Assembly (NCBI GenBank): GCA_035501495.1
Contig: DATJWB010000143.1
Span: 53,705 to 117,704, forward strand
Reading direction: 5' to 3'
DNA from: JAIQFL01 sp035501495
GTDB lineage: Bacteria; Acidobacteriota; Terriglobia; Bryobacterales; Bryobacteraceae
Length of the DNA: 64,000 bases
In this document: positions 7,864 through 18,500 of the stretch, in pieces
Layout of the letters: each line of letters begins with the position of its first letter
How positions within the stretch are numbered: the first letter of the stretch is position 1
Program-made: the position numbers and the translations under genes
The notes under the pieces: generated by a model
Databases searched by the model: none
What the model was told of the DNA's origin: nothing
The model's input: only the letters and a program-made list of their open reading frames with translations

Positions 7864-10800
7864 TTACTTCAGGGATGCCAGCGCGGTGCGGGCGCCCAGC
7901 AGGTCGGGACTGGTTTGCACGGCCTGTTCGAGTTCCGCCCTGGCTTTCGGCGGGTCCTTGAGCCCGAGATAGCCAAGGCCGGTAAGGTAGTGTGCGTTGG
8001 CCTCGCGGAGACGCGCCGACTGGGTGCGGCCGAACGGGCCGCGGCCTCCGCCGGCGACGCGCTCTCCCCGCAACATCGCCTGGCCGGCATCCACCAGGCT
8101 CTGAAAGAGGGCCGCGGCTTTGGCGTTCTCGCCCGATCTCATCAGGCAGAGGGCCTGGTAGTAGGATTGCGGCCCCGGTCCGCCGGCGCCGCCTCCGCGG
8201 CGTCCGCCTCCACCCGTGGCGGCCGCGACGCCATGGGTCCAGGCTTCGGCGGCCTTTGCCCGGTCGCCGATGGCTTCGTACGCCACACCCGACCAGTAGG
8301 AGAATTCGGAGGTGCGCAAGCCTCCGCCGACGCCCTCGGCGAAGCCCAAGCCGGCCGGCAGATTGGACGGCAGGTTGATGGCGGCCTGGAAGTCAGCGAG
8401 CGCGTCCTGGTATTGGCGGGCGGCAAGTCTGGCCTGACCGCGGAGGAAATGCGCGTCGGTCCAATGCTCGGCGACATTGAGATTGGCGCCCTCGATGGCG
8501 GCGAAAGGACGGCCGGTCATCATGCGGATGGCGTCGTCGTACTTGCCGGCCGCGATTTCGAGCGCGATGGCGCGATTCTGGGCATCGTCGCGCCGGGCTA
8601 CCACGTCGCGATTGCTCTCAAACAGCGGCACTCGCTTTTCGATGGGCGTGCCGGCTTGTTCGTAGAGTTCGTCGAGTTCGGTGAAGTGCAAGGCATACTT
8701 GCGGTCGAGCGTGACGGCCTTTTCCAACTCGCCGATGGCGCGCGCCAGGTCGCTCTCCGGACGGCGATGCAGATACGCCACCGCCAGGTTGCGGTGCGTG
8801 ATGGCGAAAGAAGGATCCAGGGATGCGGAAGACTCCCAGAGCTTCGTGGCTTCGTCGGGCTGCCAGTCATAAAGAAGGTTGCCGAGGTAATAAGGGGCGC
8901 GGGCATCGCGGCCGTCAGCTCGGATGGCCGCACGGAGAATGTCGATGGCTTCGTTTTGGAAGGGGAAGACATAGTCGGGCGGGGCCGTGGAGGCCAGGCG
9001 GTAATACTCCGCGGCCTTCTGTGCCTGGCCGAGTTTCGCGGCGAAATAGCCAAGATAGTAGCAGGCCATGGGGTGGACTCTGCTCTTCTCCGGCGCGGCG
9101 GCGATCATCTGTTCGAGAGTCTCGGCACCATCGCGCCACTGGCCGGCATTCAGGTACTCGGCGGCGGTTTCCTGGGCGGCGGCGGGGAACTCGTTCATGG
9201 TCGAGGCGAGAATCTTCGCGGCGGCGGGTGTGCGGGAGACAAGCCAGCGTTCCGCCAGGGATCGTACGTCGAGGGGGTCGGCGCGGTGCGCCGCGGCCAG
9301 GGCTTGCAGAGCTTCGGGTGCACGATCGAGGTGGCGCAGCACGGTAGCCTTGAGGTTCTGCGCGCGGATGTTGAGCGCGTTGGAGTCGATGGAGTGATTG
9401 ACGAAATCGAGGGCCGCCGGCATATCTCCGCGCGCGGCGGCGATCTCGGCGAGAGAGTACCAGGCGGGCGACTTCCATGCCTCGCTCCAGGTAGCCTTGT
9501 AGAACTGTGTGAAGGCTTCGTCGTTGCGGCCTTGGGCCTTGAGCACCGCGCCGAGATAATAGAACGGCTCGCCGTCTTTGGGCGCGGTGTAGCGGTCGGT
9601 GGCACGGTCGAGGGCGGTCCGGAGACAGCGTTCGGCTTCGTCGTAGCGGGCTTTGCGATAGAGGCCGATCGCCATGACGGTGTTCACCCGCACGTCGCCG
9701 GGATCGCGGCGCAGGGCCTCGCGCCAGTAGGGCTCGGGGTCGATATTGGGATCGTGGAACTGCTCGGCGCGGAGGCCGATCAGGTAAAGCTCCTCGTTGG
9801 TCTTGACGTCGGCGGGGGTGGGCGGCGGCGTGACCGGCTTGGGCGCGGGAGGATGCTGCAGGCGAACCGGCGAATACGAGACCAAGTCGCGGCCGCCATC
9901 GGAGAGCGACGCCAGCAGGTCGTGCTCGTCGATGCCCGCGGGCAGCGATAGCTGCTTCAGGTAGGGCCTGGCGGGGTTGATGGCGACGGTCTCCTGCAGG
10001 AGGATCTTGTCTCCGGCCTTCAGCAGCACCTTTGCGGCAGCGTGCGCCGAGGTGGTGTAGAAGCCGAGCTTCGCGGAGCCGTTAGCGGTCTCCAGGTTGA
10101 CCGCGGCATCCAGGTTGGCTTTCTTGACGCCGCCGATTTCGCGGAAGGGGTACCAGTTCATGGAGAACGAGCGCGTCTCGTAGGGCTGCAGCCAACTGTA
10201 GTCGGGCTGATTATCGGAGTAGGCGCCGACCATGATCTCGAGGTAGGGGCCGTCGTCGTCGGTGAGCACGTGGTCCCATCGGCGGCCGGAGGGGCCGTTG
10301 CCCCAGGTGAAGAATTTTTTTCCGGGGACGAGGTTGTGGTCGGTGACGCTCATGGTGCCAGCCTGCCTGCCGTGGTCGTAGCCCGCCACGAAGTCGTCGG
10401 TGTAGTTCCAGGCGAAGACCGAGTTGGAGCTGATGTGGTTCTTGTACCAACTGATATCGATGGCGGTTTGCAGGTCGGGGCCGCCGCGGATGGTGTCGGA
10501 GACGGGCCACTGGGTGAAGGTGTGCTTGCCGTGGCCGGTGCCGTATTCGGTGGAAGGCGGAAAGATCACCTGGTAAGTTTCGTTGGCGTGCACCGCGACA
10601 TTGGCGAAGCAGAGCATGGTATTGACCACGGGGGTGCGGTTGAGGATGCGCACGGAGGCTTCGAAATAGGCTTTGCCCGGGCGCAACGTGTAGCCTACGG
10701 CCCAGCGCATACGCTGGCGTACCTCAAGCTCCCCGACCCAGACGGTCTTGCTGCCGTCCGGGTTGTCTTCGACGCGGTACTGCACGGGGATGAACGTGCT

Positions 10801-11262
10801 GGCGCGGTGATGATGCGGGATATTCCACTCGACGCCGCCGGAAATCCAGGCGCCGATGAGGCCGATGAGCGCGGGTTTGATGACGTGCTGCCGGTAGATG
10901 AAGTTGTAGTTGTTGGTCTTGTCCACGCCTTCGAAGATCCGGCCGCCGATTTCGGGGAGGATGCCGAGGCGGATGTATTCGTTTTCGATGTGGACGAGCG
11001 TGTACGTCTGGTCCACCTTCTTCCCGGTGAGGGAGTCGTACATCGGGTACGGATAGATGGGGCCCTGGGCGCCCTGCGAGGCGCGTCCAAAAAAGAACAT
11101 GGGATTCGGCTCTGGCGGGCCGGCCAGGTAGGTTGGGATCACGGCCTTCTCTTCCCACACCTTGACAGAGGTGGAGGCGGCGGGAAGAAGCGATGCGGAG
11201 GCGATCCAGAGGGAGAAGGCGAGCGAGGCTGGAAGCGGCCGCATATCTCGCACGGAGAGCAT
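7864..11262 (-). CDS. DUF5107 and tetratricopeptide-repeat secreted protein
   Basis: A large exported protein of 1132 aa. The first 30 residues form a signal peptide (LPASLAFSLWIASASLLPAA). The N-terminal third matches DUF5107, a domain usually attached to glycoside-hydrolase-like or TPR proteins, with phrases such as LGILPEIGGRIFEGVDKTNN and GGVEWNIPHHHRAS. From about residue 480 to the end the protein is mostly TPR helices (for example EPFYYLGAVLKAQGRNDEA and APYYLGNLLYDWQPDEATKL). The start has GGAG nine bases upstream. A role in carbohydrate handling at the cell surface is inferred from DUF5107 relatives. The DUF362 gene follows in the same operon. Confidence 0.85.
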   Translation of the reverse strand: MLSVRDMRPLPASLAFSLWIASASLLPAASTSVKVWEEKAVIPTYLAGPPEPNPMFFFGRASQGAQGPIYPYPMYDSLTGKKVDQTYTLVHIENEYIRLGILPEIGGRIFEGVDKTNNYNFIYRQHVIKPALIGLIGAWISGGVEWNIPHHHRASTFIPVQYRVEDNPDGSKTVWVGELEVRQRMRWAVGYTLRPGKAYFEASVRILNRTPVVNTMLCFANVAVHANETYQVIFPPSTEYGTGHGKHTFTQWPVSDTIRGGPDLQTAIDISWYKNHISSNSVFAWNYTDDFVAGYDHGRQAGTMSVTDHNLVPGKKFFTWGNGPSGRRWDHVLTDDDGPYLEIMVGAYSDNQPDYSWLQPYETRSFSMNWYPFREIGGVKKANLDAAVNLETANGSAKLGFYTTSAHAAAKVLLKAGDKILLQETVAINPARPYLKQLSLPAGIDEHDLLASLSDGGRDLVSYSPVRLQHPPAPKPVTPPPTPADVKTNEELYLIGLRAEQFHDPNIDPEPYWREALRRDPGDVRVNTVMAIGLYRKARYDEAERCLRTALDRATDRYTAPKDGEPFYYLGAVLKAQGRNDEAFTQFYKATWSEAWKSPAWYSLAEIAAARGDMPAALDFVNHSIDSNALNIRAQNLKATVLRHLDRAPEALQALAAAHRADPLDVRSLAERWLVSRTPAAAKILASTMNEFPAAAQETAAEYLNAGQWRDGAETLEQMIAAAPEKSRVHPMACYYLGYFAAKLGQAQKAAEYYRLASTAPPDYVFPFQNEAIDILRAAIRADGRDARAPYYLGNLLYDWQPDEATKLWESSASLDPSFAITHRNLAVAYLHRRPESDLARAIGELEKAVTLDRKYALHFTELDELYEQAGTPIEKRVPLFESNRDVVARRDDAQNRAIALEIAAGKYDDAIRMMTGRPFAAIEGANLNVAEHWTDAHFLRGQARLAARQYQDALADFQAAINLPSNLPAGLGFAEGVGGGLRTSEFSYWSGVAYEAIGDRAKAAEAWTHGVAAATGGGGRRGGGAGGPGPQSYYQALCLMRSGENAKAAALFQSLVDAGQAMLRGERVAGGGRGPFGRTQSARLREANAHYLTGLGYLGLKDPPKARAELEQAVQTSPDLLGARTALASLK

Positions 11263-11279
11263 GGCGTATTCTCCAAATA

Positions 11280-11289
11280 TCAGATCTGA
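11280..11289. promoter_or_regulatory. 10-bp palindrome upstream of the DUF5107 gene
   Basis: TCAGATCTGA is a perfect palindrome 18-27 bases before the DUF5107 start codon. A nearby ACCTGTATGGT on the same side is a second imperfect dyad. The position would suit a repressor site such as a GntR-family operator. There is no regulator gene next to it and the site is short. Confidence 0.25.
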
Positions 11290-11316
11290 AATACCTGTAT
11301 GGTAGTGTACCGCCAG

Positions 11317-12096
11317 TCACACGGTTGCGATCGCGACACGCTCGATTTCCGAGACTTCCAGTTGGCGCCCTACCGGCCGCAGGTAATGCGCCTGGTAATC
11401 CTGGGCGCCGAAGTCACCGTGCAAGGTCAGGCCCCGCGCGGCAAGAAAGCCGCTCAGCCGTGAAGGATCGACGCCGAAATACCAGGGCTCCGGCAGGCGT
11501 TTCACGCTCTTTCGAAAGGCTTCGCTTCGGCCGGGCCGAATCATCCCGCTGATCACCTCTTCCAGCACGTATGTGAAAACAAGCTCCGTGCGTTTGGGCC
11601 GTTCTGCGATGCTGCGGAAAACTGAATCCGCGGCGTCGGGCTTCAAATACTGCGAGACGCCCTCCCATACGAAAACAGCGGGTTCGGATGGCCTCAATCC
11701 GCCTCGCTCGAGGGCACGGTCAAGCCGCTCGGTGTTGAAGTCGGTGGACACGAAGCGCAGATTGGAAGGCAATACACCGAGCCGTGAGAGGCGCCGCTTC
11801 TTGAATTCCTGAATGGCGTCGCGGACAGCGTCATCGATGCGGCGTGTCCGGCAAAGCAGCGCGCCGGGGATTCCTGGAGCGAAAGCCTCGAAGAGAGCTG
11901 TTAGGGCGGCGCAAATCGCGGGGCTGCGGAGCAGCAAGCGGGCTGGGATGGGAAGGAGGTCCGCGACGATCTCATCTTCAAACAGCCGCTGGTTGGGGGA
12001 GTCCACATTTCCATGGCTCTCACGGAAGCAGCACCGAACGCCGACCGACCCGCCTTCGAGTGGTGTTTCACGCGCAATTTCTTGCAGCCCCCACAA
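11317..12096 (-). CDS. TIGR00027-type SAM methyltransferase lacking the SAM-binding segment
   Basis: The protein follows the leucine-carboxyl-methyltransferase-like family in order: RLFEDEIVADLLP, then PGALLCRTRRIDDAVRDAI, then FKKRRLSRLGVLPSNLRFV, then VFVWEGVSQYLKPDAADSVF. Between VRDAI and the FKKRR part, homologues carry about 40 residues including the glycine-rich SAM-binding motif (LGAGxDTRA) and VFEVDHP. These are absent here, joined in frame. The 259-aa product therefore probably cannot bind SAM and the gene is best viewed as a decayed copy. The start is uncertain: the longest frame uses TTG and no ATG lies nearby. It reads toward the DUF5107 gene with a 54-base gap. Confidence 0.6.
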   Translation of the reverse strand: MWGLQEIARETPLEGGSVGVRCCFRESHGNVDSPNQRLFEDEIVADLLPIPARLLLRSPAICAALTALFEAFAPGIPGALLCRTRRIDDAVRDAIQEFKKRRLSRLGVLPSNLRFVSTDFNTERLDRALERGGLRPSEPAVFVWEGVSQYLKPDAADSVFRSIAERPKRTELVFTYVLEEVISGMIRPGRSEAFRKSVKRLPEPWYFGVDPSRLSGFLAARGLTLHGDFGAQDYQAHYLRPVGRQLEVSEIERVAIATV

Positions 12097-12203
12097 GTGA
12101 ATTCTAAGGCTGGGCGCCGAATCAGCTTAAGGCCACATCGGCGAACGCGCCCGAGATGCCGGCGAAGGCGAAGTTTTGAGCGGGGGGACGGTCGCGATTC
12201 AGA

Positions 12204-12497
12204 TCAATCAATGAACGGGAGCAGATTTGCGAACCGTGATCGGGCGAGACGCGCCTGTTCAAAGCGGTGCGTGGATTCCTCCAGCATCTGGCGCGCTTCT
12301 TTGACGCGGCCCAGGTCGGGAAGCAGGTTGCCGCTGATGGACAGGATGTTGGCGAACGCGCGGTTCGCCATGGGCTCCTGGGGAGATTGCGCGATCCACG
12401 CCCGTGCGTTGCGCAGGGCCTCTTCGCTGGAGGCCGCGCTTTCCTGGCGGGCTCGTGCATCCTGCTGATACCAGATCAAGCCGCCCAGCGCGTTCAA
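12204..12497 (-). pseudogene. TPR-like gene fragment
   Basis: An isolated C-terminal piece of about 97 residues with helical, TPR-like character (LPDLGRVKEAR, SEEALRNARAWIAQSPQEP). The frame extends a little further upstream without a start codon or ribosome-binding site. It resembles the tails of the Ser/Thr kinase-TPR proteins common in Solibacter-like genomes. It sits just downstream of the Tc operon and is probably a remnant. I see no other gene in 12097-12572. Confidence 0.35.
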
Positions 12498-12572
12498 GTA
12501 GAGTTGCCGGTGTTCCGCCGAACCGCAGCACTGGTTCCGAAGCCTTTGCGGTGTCGGGAGAGCGCTTCCAAT

Positions 12573-15500
12573 CTAAAGCTGGAATGTCTTTTTGGGCGGA
12601 GTTATGAACGCATTCTTGGGAACCGGATCAACCGAAGACGACTTAATGAGTGTCTGCCCACCGACATCTTTCGTCCTCGGCACGTCCTTTTTCAATCCCA
12701 AACTATCTCGGGAGTTATTCCATTTGTCGTTGATACCCCGCGAGCGAGACTCCTCTTTCTTGCCGACGATGAATGCATCTTTGTTCTTGCCGATGCCGCG
12801 ATTGGTACGATTGTGGTCGGGGCGCAGGTTGCGCGAAGCCTTATTGACCCGGGTCAACAGCTCATCGCCGATTTCCAGCGACTCCTGGACGGGTGTATTG
12901 GGGTCCAGCATTTTCCTGGCCTTTTTCTTATATCGCTTCCTGTCTTCTTCCTCGTCGCTGGAGATCGTCTCCTCAATAGCCTCCTCGTATTTGCGCTTGT
13001 CCTTTTTGGAGAGGGTGTCCCGTTGGGAGATTGCTTCGGCCGTGGTCTCCTTCATCGTGTCGGCGGAGGTAACATGGCAGATGTCGAGACCCAGGCCGGT
13101 GAGGTCGGCCTTTCCGTTCGCATTGACATCGTCAATGTAATCGGTCATGTGCTGGGGCAGGGTGACACTGGCGTTTTCGAGGCGCTCGGCAATTTTTTGC
13201 TGGGGACCCTTTCCATTCTGGTTGGTGGGCCGAGCCTTCGCCTTGCCCTTCACTGTCCCTCCCGAGGATGTGAAATATTTGGAATCCACCGACTTCTTAG
13301 TCTTCTTACTCTTGGAGATCCCCTTTTGGGACGATGACGTTTTGGAGGATGACTTTTTAGAAGACGACTTCTTGGCGGCGGTTTTCTTGGAGTATCCGGA
13401 TGGGTCGCTGTAGCGGAGCGGATTGCCGGCTACGAACGCGTACAGGTTCAGCCCATCCACCGGGCCGGCGGGATCGGGCTTCAACCAGCGTCCCAGCCAG
13501 GAAGCGTAGTATCGGGCGCCGAAATAGTAGAGGCCGGTGGAGTCGTCGCACTCCTTGCCCATGTATCGATAGTCTTTGCGCGCCACTTCCTGCCGGCTGG
13601 GGCCGGCAAGATAAGACGTTCCGCCGAACGGGAAATACTCTTCGTAGCTGATGATTTCGGCATCAGGGCTCAATTCGAGCGATACCGAGCGGAGGAGATT
13701 ATCCAACTGGTAGCGCGTGCTCCGGGTTCCGGGCTGAGGAACTTCTCTCCCGTGATCGTCCTGGACCCAATGGAAGATGGTGGCGGCGCAGATGCCATCA
13801 TCGAGAATCCGAAGGCACTGCCTCTCGAGAGTGACCGGTCCGCCGGCCCTCTCCACCCGCTTCACTTCATAATTTCCCAGATAGAATGTGGTTTCGACTT
13901 CCGTCGCCGATCCGTGGTTGACCAGGCGTTCGGAGATTTTCCGGGTTCGCAGTTCATCGGAGTCGTAGGTATAGTAATCGCTGTCATCGGGCTCCGAGGG
14001 GCGGGTGATGATGCGCGCGCTGACCAGGTTGTCGCAACAGTTCCAGGTGAGGTTGACGGGGCTGTTGATATCGAGCTGCCTCTGGTTTCCCGCGTTGTCG
14101 TAACTGATCGGATAAGAATAGCCCGGGCCGTTCCTGGCGGACACGCTTTTCAGCCGGTTGGAATCGGGCATGATCTGCTGGGTGCGCGACCAGGAATTGG
14201 TTGCCTGGTGACTCACGCCGGTGAGGTTGCCGGCATCGTCGAAACCGTAGCTCTCCCGGTAATTCTCGAGCGCGTTGCCGTCGTTCGGCAGGGGAAAGAA
14301 CTTGCTCTGCTTGAAGTCGCCATCCACCGAGTTGTTTCGCCAGGTGGTGGCGGTGATGCCGGAATGCTGCCTGCCGGTGGCTTCGATCACGCGGTACAGG
14401 GCGTCATAGGTATAACCCGAAAGCGGCTCGACTTTCTGGTTGTTATGAAAGACGGCCTGATACGTGGCATCGTAAACCCGGGTGACGTTTCCGACCGGAT
14501 CGTAGGTGTATGAAATGTCCTGCAGCAAAGGCGCGCGGGCGGCACCATTCGGGCCGACATCGGGCCTGGTGCTGCTCAGCCGCAGAAGGCGCAGGGTGGT
14601 CGCTTCGTATTCGAATGCGGTCAGGGTGCCATTGCCGCGAAGTACCGAGACCCGGTCTCCGTTGGCGTTGTAATCGATCTTCTGGAGGATGGTCTGCGAG
14701 ATCCCGTCCGGGAAGGCAACCGAAATCGCCGCGACCTGGCCGGCCTGGTTATACGACGTTCGGATCGCCGATCGATCGGGCGGCGTTTCCGACACCGGCT
14801 GTCCGAGTTCGTTGAACGCAAAATCCGATTGATAGGTTTCCTTTTGCAGAGGAACGTCGGAGGCCCAGTCGATCGGCTCTTTGTAGTGGACGGTGAACTG
14901 CCGCGTGGTTCGCAAGGGATCGCCGCGGAGTCCATACAGACTATCGGTGAGCAGTCCGGACTGGTCGCGCAGTTCGTAGAGGCGGCCGCGCAGATTGCGG
15001 TTCTCGCTGTCCGATTGGGTCTCTCCGTAGGTGTAGACTTCCGCCAGCGTGTCGGTGACAACGGTTCCGCTGTTGTCGAGGCCTTTTACCCGCACCTTCA
15101 GGCGCCGGAACAGACGATCGTATTCGACGGTCTGCTCGAAGTTCCGCGGCGTCAGATTCCACCACAGCCTGGCGAAGATGTTGTGAAGGCTCCGAGTCAG
15201 CCCCGAGTCGGCATTCTGTTCCACCAGCACATTGCCGGACATGTCGAGGAGGTTGACAGCGTTGTGGAAATCGGAGCCTAGCGTGACGTTCTCGTAAAGC
15301 AGGCGCGGGTCGGTGACACGAACTTCGTGGCCGGCGATGTCCAGTTCACGAAGCGTGGTCAGTCCGTTGGTTTTCAGGAACGCCAGCAAGGGTCCCGCGA
15401 AGGCAGGGAATTCCCGGTGAATTCGGGCCTGGAAGTCAGCACTGTAGGGCCGCACCGTTTCCGTCACCCAGGCTACGGCGGGGTCCTGGCCGTCAGTCCG

Positions 15501-18500
15501 CAAGTATCCATACGCGATGAGCTGATCGAACAGTTGCCGGGCAGTCTCGCCGGAGCCCGCGACAATCGGTTCCAAATCGGACACGCGCACCGCACCCAGG
15601 TTGTTTTGCAGCACGCGCACCGTACGGCCGAGCGTGTCCAGGATCTCGATCTCGGGAGTGTTGTAGAAGGCCGCGGCCTTGTCGAGCGCGTCTTTCTCGT
15701 TCTTCTCGGCGGGCGTTGTGGGATGAGTCGGGAAGTTCTTGTAGTAGGTCGAGTCCTTGACGGTATCGTCCTCGTCGAACTTCCTGGTTTCCCATGGGGA
15801 GAACTCCACCTTGGAGAAGAAGCCCTTAGGCGTGTCGGTGCGAATCAAGCGGTTGATGGCGTCGTAGAAGAGCACGGCCGGCGGCGGCACAAGGCCCGGC
15901 TGCGTGCACTGCCACAGCGTCTCGTAATCGGGGGTCGGCGAATAGAACGGGAAATACTCGCGCGCCGGCAGCGCCTTGTTGTTAAAAACCGTCCGCCCCG
16001 AGGCAATCCAGCGCTGGCCGGCGGTGAGAAGAGCCGCGCCGGACGGTTCGCGCACGACGGCTCCGTTGGCGTCGCGTGCGACGAGCGGGCCTGGATCGGC
16101 CTTGAGCTTCTGCTCGATCACACGCCCAAAGCCGTCGGCGTACGTAATATGGACATCGATGATGCTGGTCTCGCCGGGCTCCAGGTCGCGGACATAGGTT
16201 TGCCGCTGGAGTCCGACGGCCGACACCGGTTGCCAGCGATCGCACCATGCCAGCAGATCGTAGAAGAAGAATGACGAGGCGTTTTGCAGGTATTTGGGCG
16301 GGTCGGCGATTACGTTGTTGAAGTCAGGGTTTGTTACCGGTTGATACGAGCTCAACGGAAGGTCGCCAACCGCCCGGCCTTCCTCGATTCCGTAGGCGGT
16401 GGTCACGACGACCCTTCCCATGGGGTCGTACAAGGCCTCGTCCACATTGCCATTGGCGTCGGTAATTCGCCACGGACTCAGTGCCTGATAGTCGTTTTCC
16501 GCGCGGACCACCAGAGTAACCGGCACCGGGGGCGGAACGATGGGGTTCTGGACCGGCATGCCCCTGAGGTACTCAACAGCGCTTACCGGGAGCAGGCTGT
16601 AGGCGTCATACGCGACGGTGCTGGTCGGATTGAGCGGAGCTTCGAGGTCAACACCCACGAAGTCGCCCCCGGTCCGGCAGGGGAGAAAGAATTCGTCCGC
16701 GTTCTTCAGGTAATAGAGAATCAGTCCGCGGTTCCACCAGTAGTCCTGATCGAGCCAATAACCCGCGTCGCCAGCGATCTGTTTCGCTGTCAGGCGATCG
16801 CCAAATGCGGTCTGCACCAGGTCCGGCGTGAGCACTGCCTGTTCCACATGATGCTCGAGGCCGCGCGCCGAGATTCCGCCGAGTGGCAACGCCGCTGCCT
16901 GCGTGGAATCCCAGTAGTAACCTCGTTCCCAACTGAACAGGCGGGCCTGGCGCTGCCCTGGAGTGAAGGGCTGCCCGTATGCGAGAGGATTCTTCATGGC
17001 GGCGGCGATTTGCAAGGCCAGGTCCGAGAATGAAAAGTATCCTGAAGAGGCGATCCCTTCCACCTCGTATTGGCGCATCTCGCAGGGAATGCCGATCCAA
17101 CGATAAGGCTCCGCGCTAGTCTCCTGGTGGTTGATGAAGCGGTCCTCGGAGACGACCACGTGCCTCTCGACTTGTTCCGGATAGATCGCCTTTCCGGTGT
17201 TCAGACGCCGCGGGTAGGCCACGGAACAGCTCCGCAGGATATTGCCGAATTCATCCACCACCAGGTTGAAGTCCTGCTGGATGCGGGGATCGGCAGGATC
17301 GCGATCGTAGTGATAGGAGATCGACTCGGCGGTGTCGGTGAAGAACACGGCGTAGGGCTGTCCATTGCGCGGTTGCACCTGACGGACCATCGAAATGGAT
17401 TGGCTCACGGTGAACGGGTTGGCCGCCGCGGGGGAATCGTCGAGCCCATAGACTTCCTGCCGCAGCATGCGGCCGGACAGCATCACGTAGGCCTGGCGAA
17501 CGGTCTCCGGATCCTGCCAATCGATGGCGGGGTCGAACATCGCCTCGGGCGGATTTGCGGCCAGCGGGTCGCCGCGCCAGTATTCGCGCGCGTATTGGCG
17601 CGAGATCCTGCCGTGCGCGCCGAAGTCGCCGAGGTCGTACCAGGTGCGGGCGTAAGTTGGAGCGACGAACTGATCGCGCGTGGGCACTTCCACCCGCGTG
17701 GCGGATGCTCTGGCGGCTGCGACAGACTGCTCGTATTCTTCGCTGTCCCATGTCTCGACGAAGCCGAAGCCGCGGAACTCGCGCTCCACCGGATCATAGT
17801 ATCCATCGTGATATTTGTACCGGGTCACATACCGGGTGGCGGAGATGGCATCGATCTTCTCGACCTTGTCGATCACCGGCACGGGAAAGAACATACGCGC
17901 CGCCCAGGGGCGCCCGCCGGCTTTGTCTTCCAGGTACTGCTTTACCGAGGTGCTATAGGTGATGCGGGTCCTGGTCCCCATGTTGTTGTCGAAACCCGAC
18001 AACAGGTAGGGCTTGACGTCCCCCGAGAAATCGTAAAAGTAGTGGGTGACCGTGGGACTGAGGCAAGTCATGACCAGGCAGGAAGTCCCATTGCCCTTGA
18101 CGTCCGCGAAGCTGATCTGGCTGGCGGTGAAGTAGGGAGCGGGCAACGGGAGGACCAACGGATCGCTGAAACTGTTGCCGCTTTGATTGAAGTAGATCCG
18201 GATGTGGCCGGGACTGGCATAGACCAGGTCGGCCATTCCCGTTCCGTCTACGTCTACGAGGAACAGCCGGCGGGCATCGAAGTCCTCGCCGAACACCGGC
18301 GCGTTCCCCAGCACCACTCTCTCCCCGAAATTTCCGTATCCGAGATTCGGCCAACATTCCACCATCCCATCGCGAATGCGCACGCGGTGCGACAGGCCGT
18401 CGCCGAACATGTCCGCGAAGGTCAGCAATTCCTGTTCGCCGGGATCGTCCTCGGTGGGGAAGCCGGGTTGCGCCAGGGCCAGGTCGGGCGCGCCGAAGCC

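Noticed and set aside
7915..9951. Very long plus-strand frame opposite the DUF5107-TPR gene
   Set aside because: Shadow of a high-GC gene; the minus strand has a signal peptide, DUF5107 and TPR repeats.
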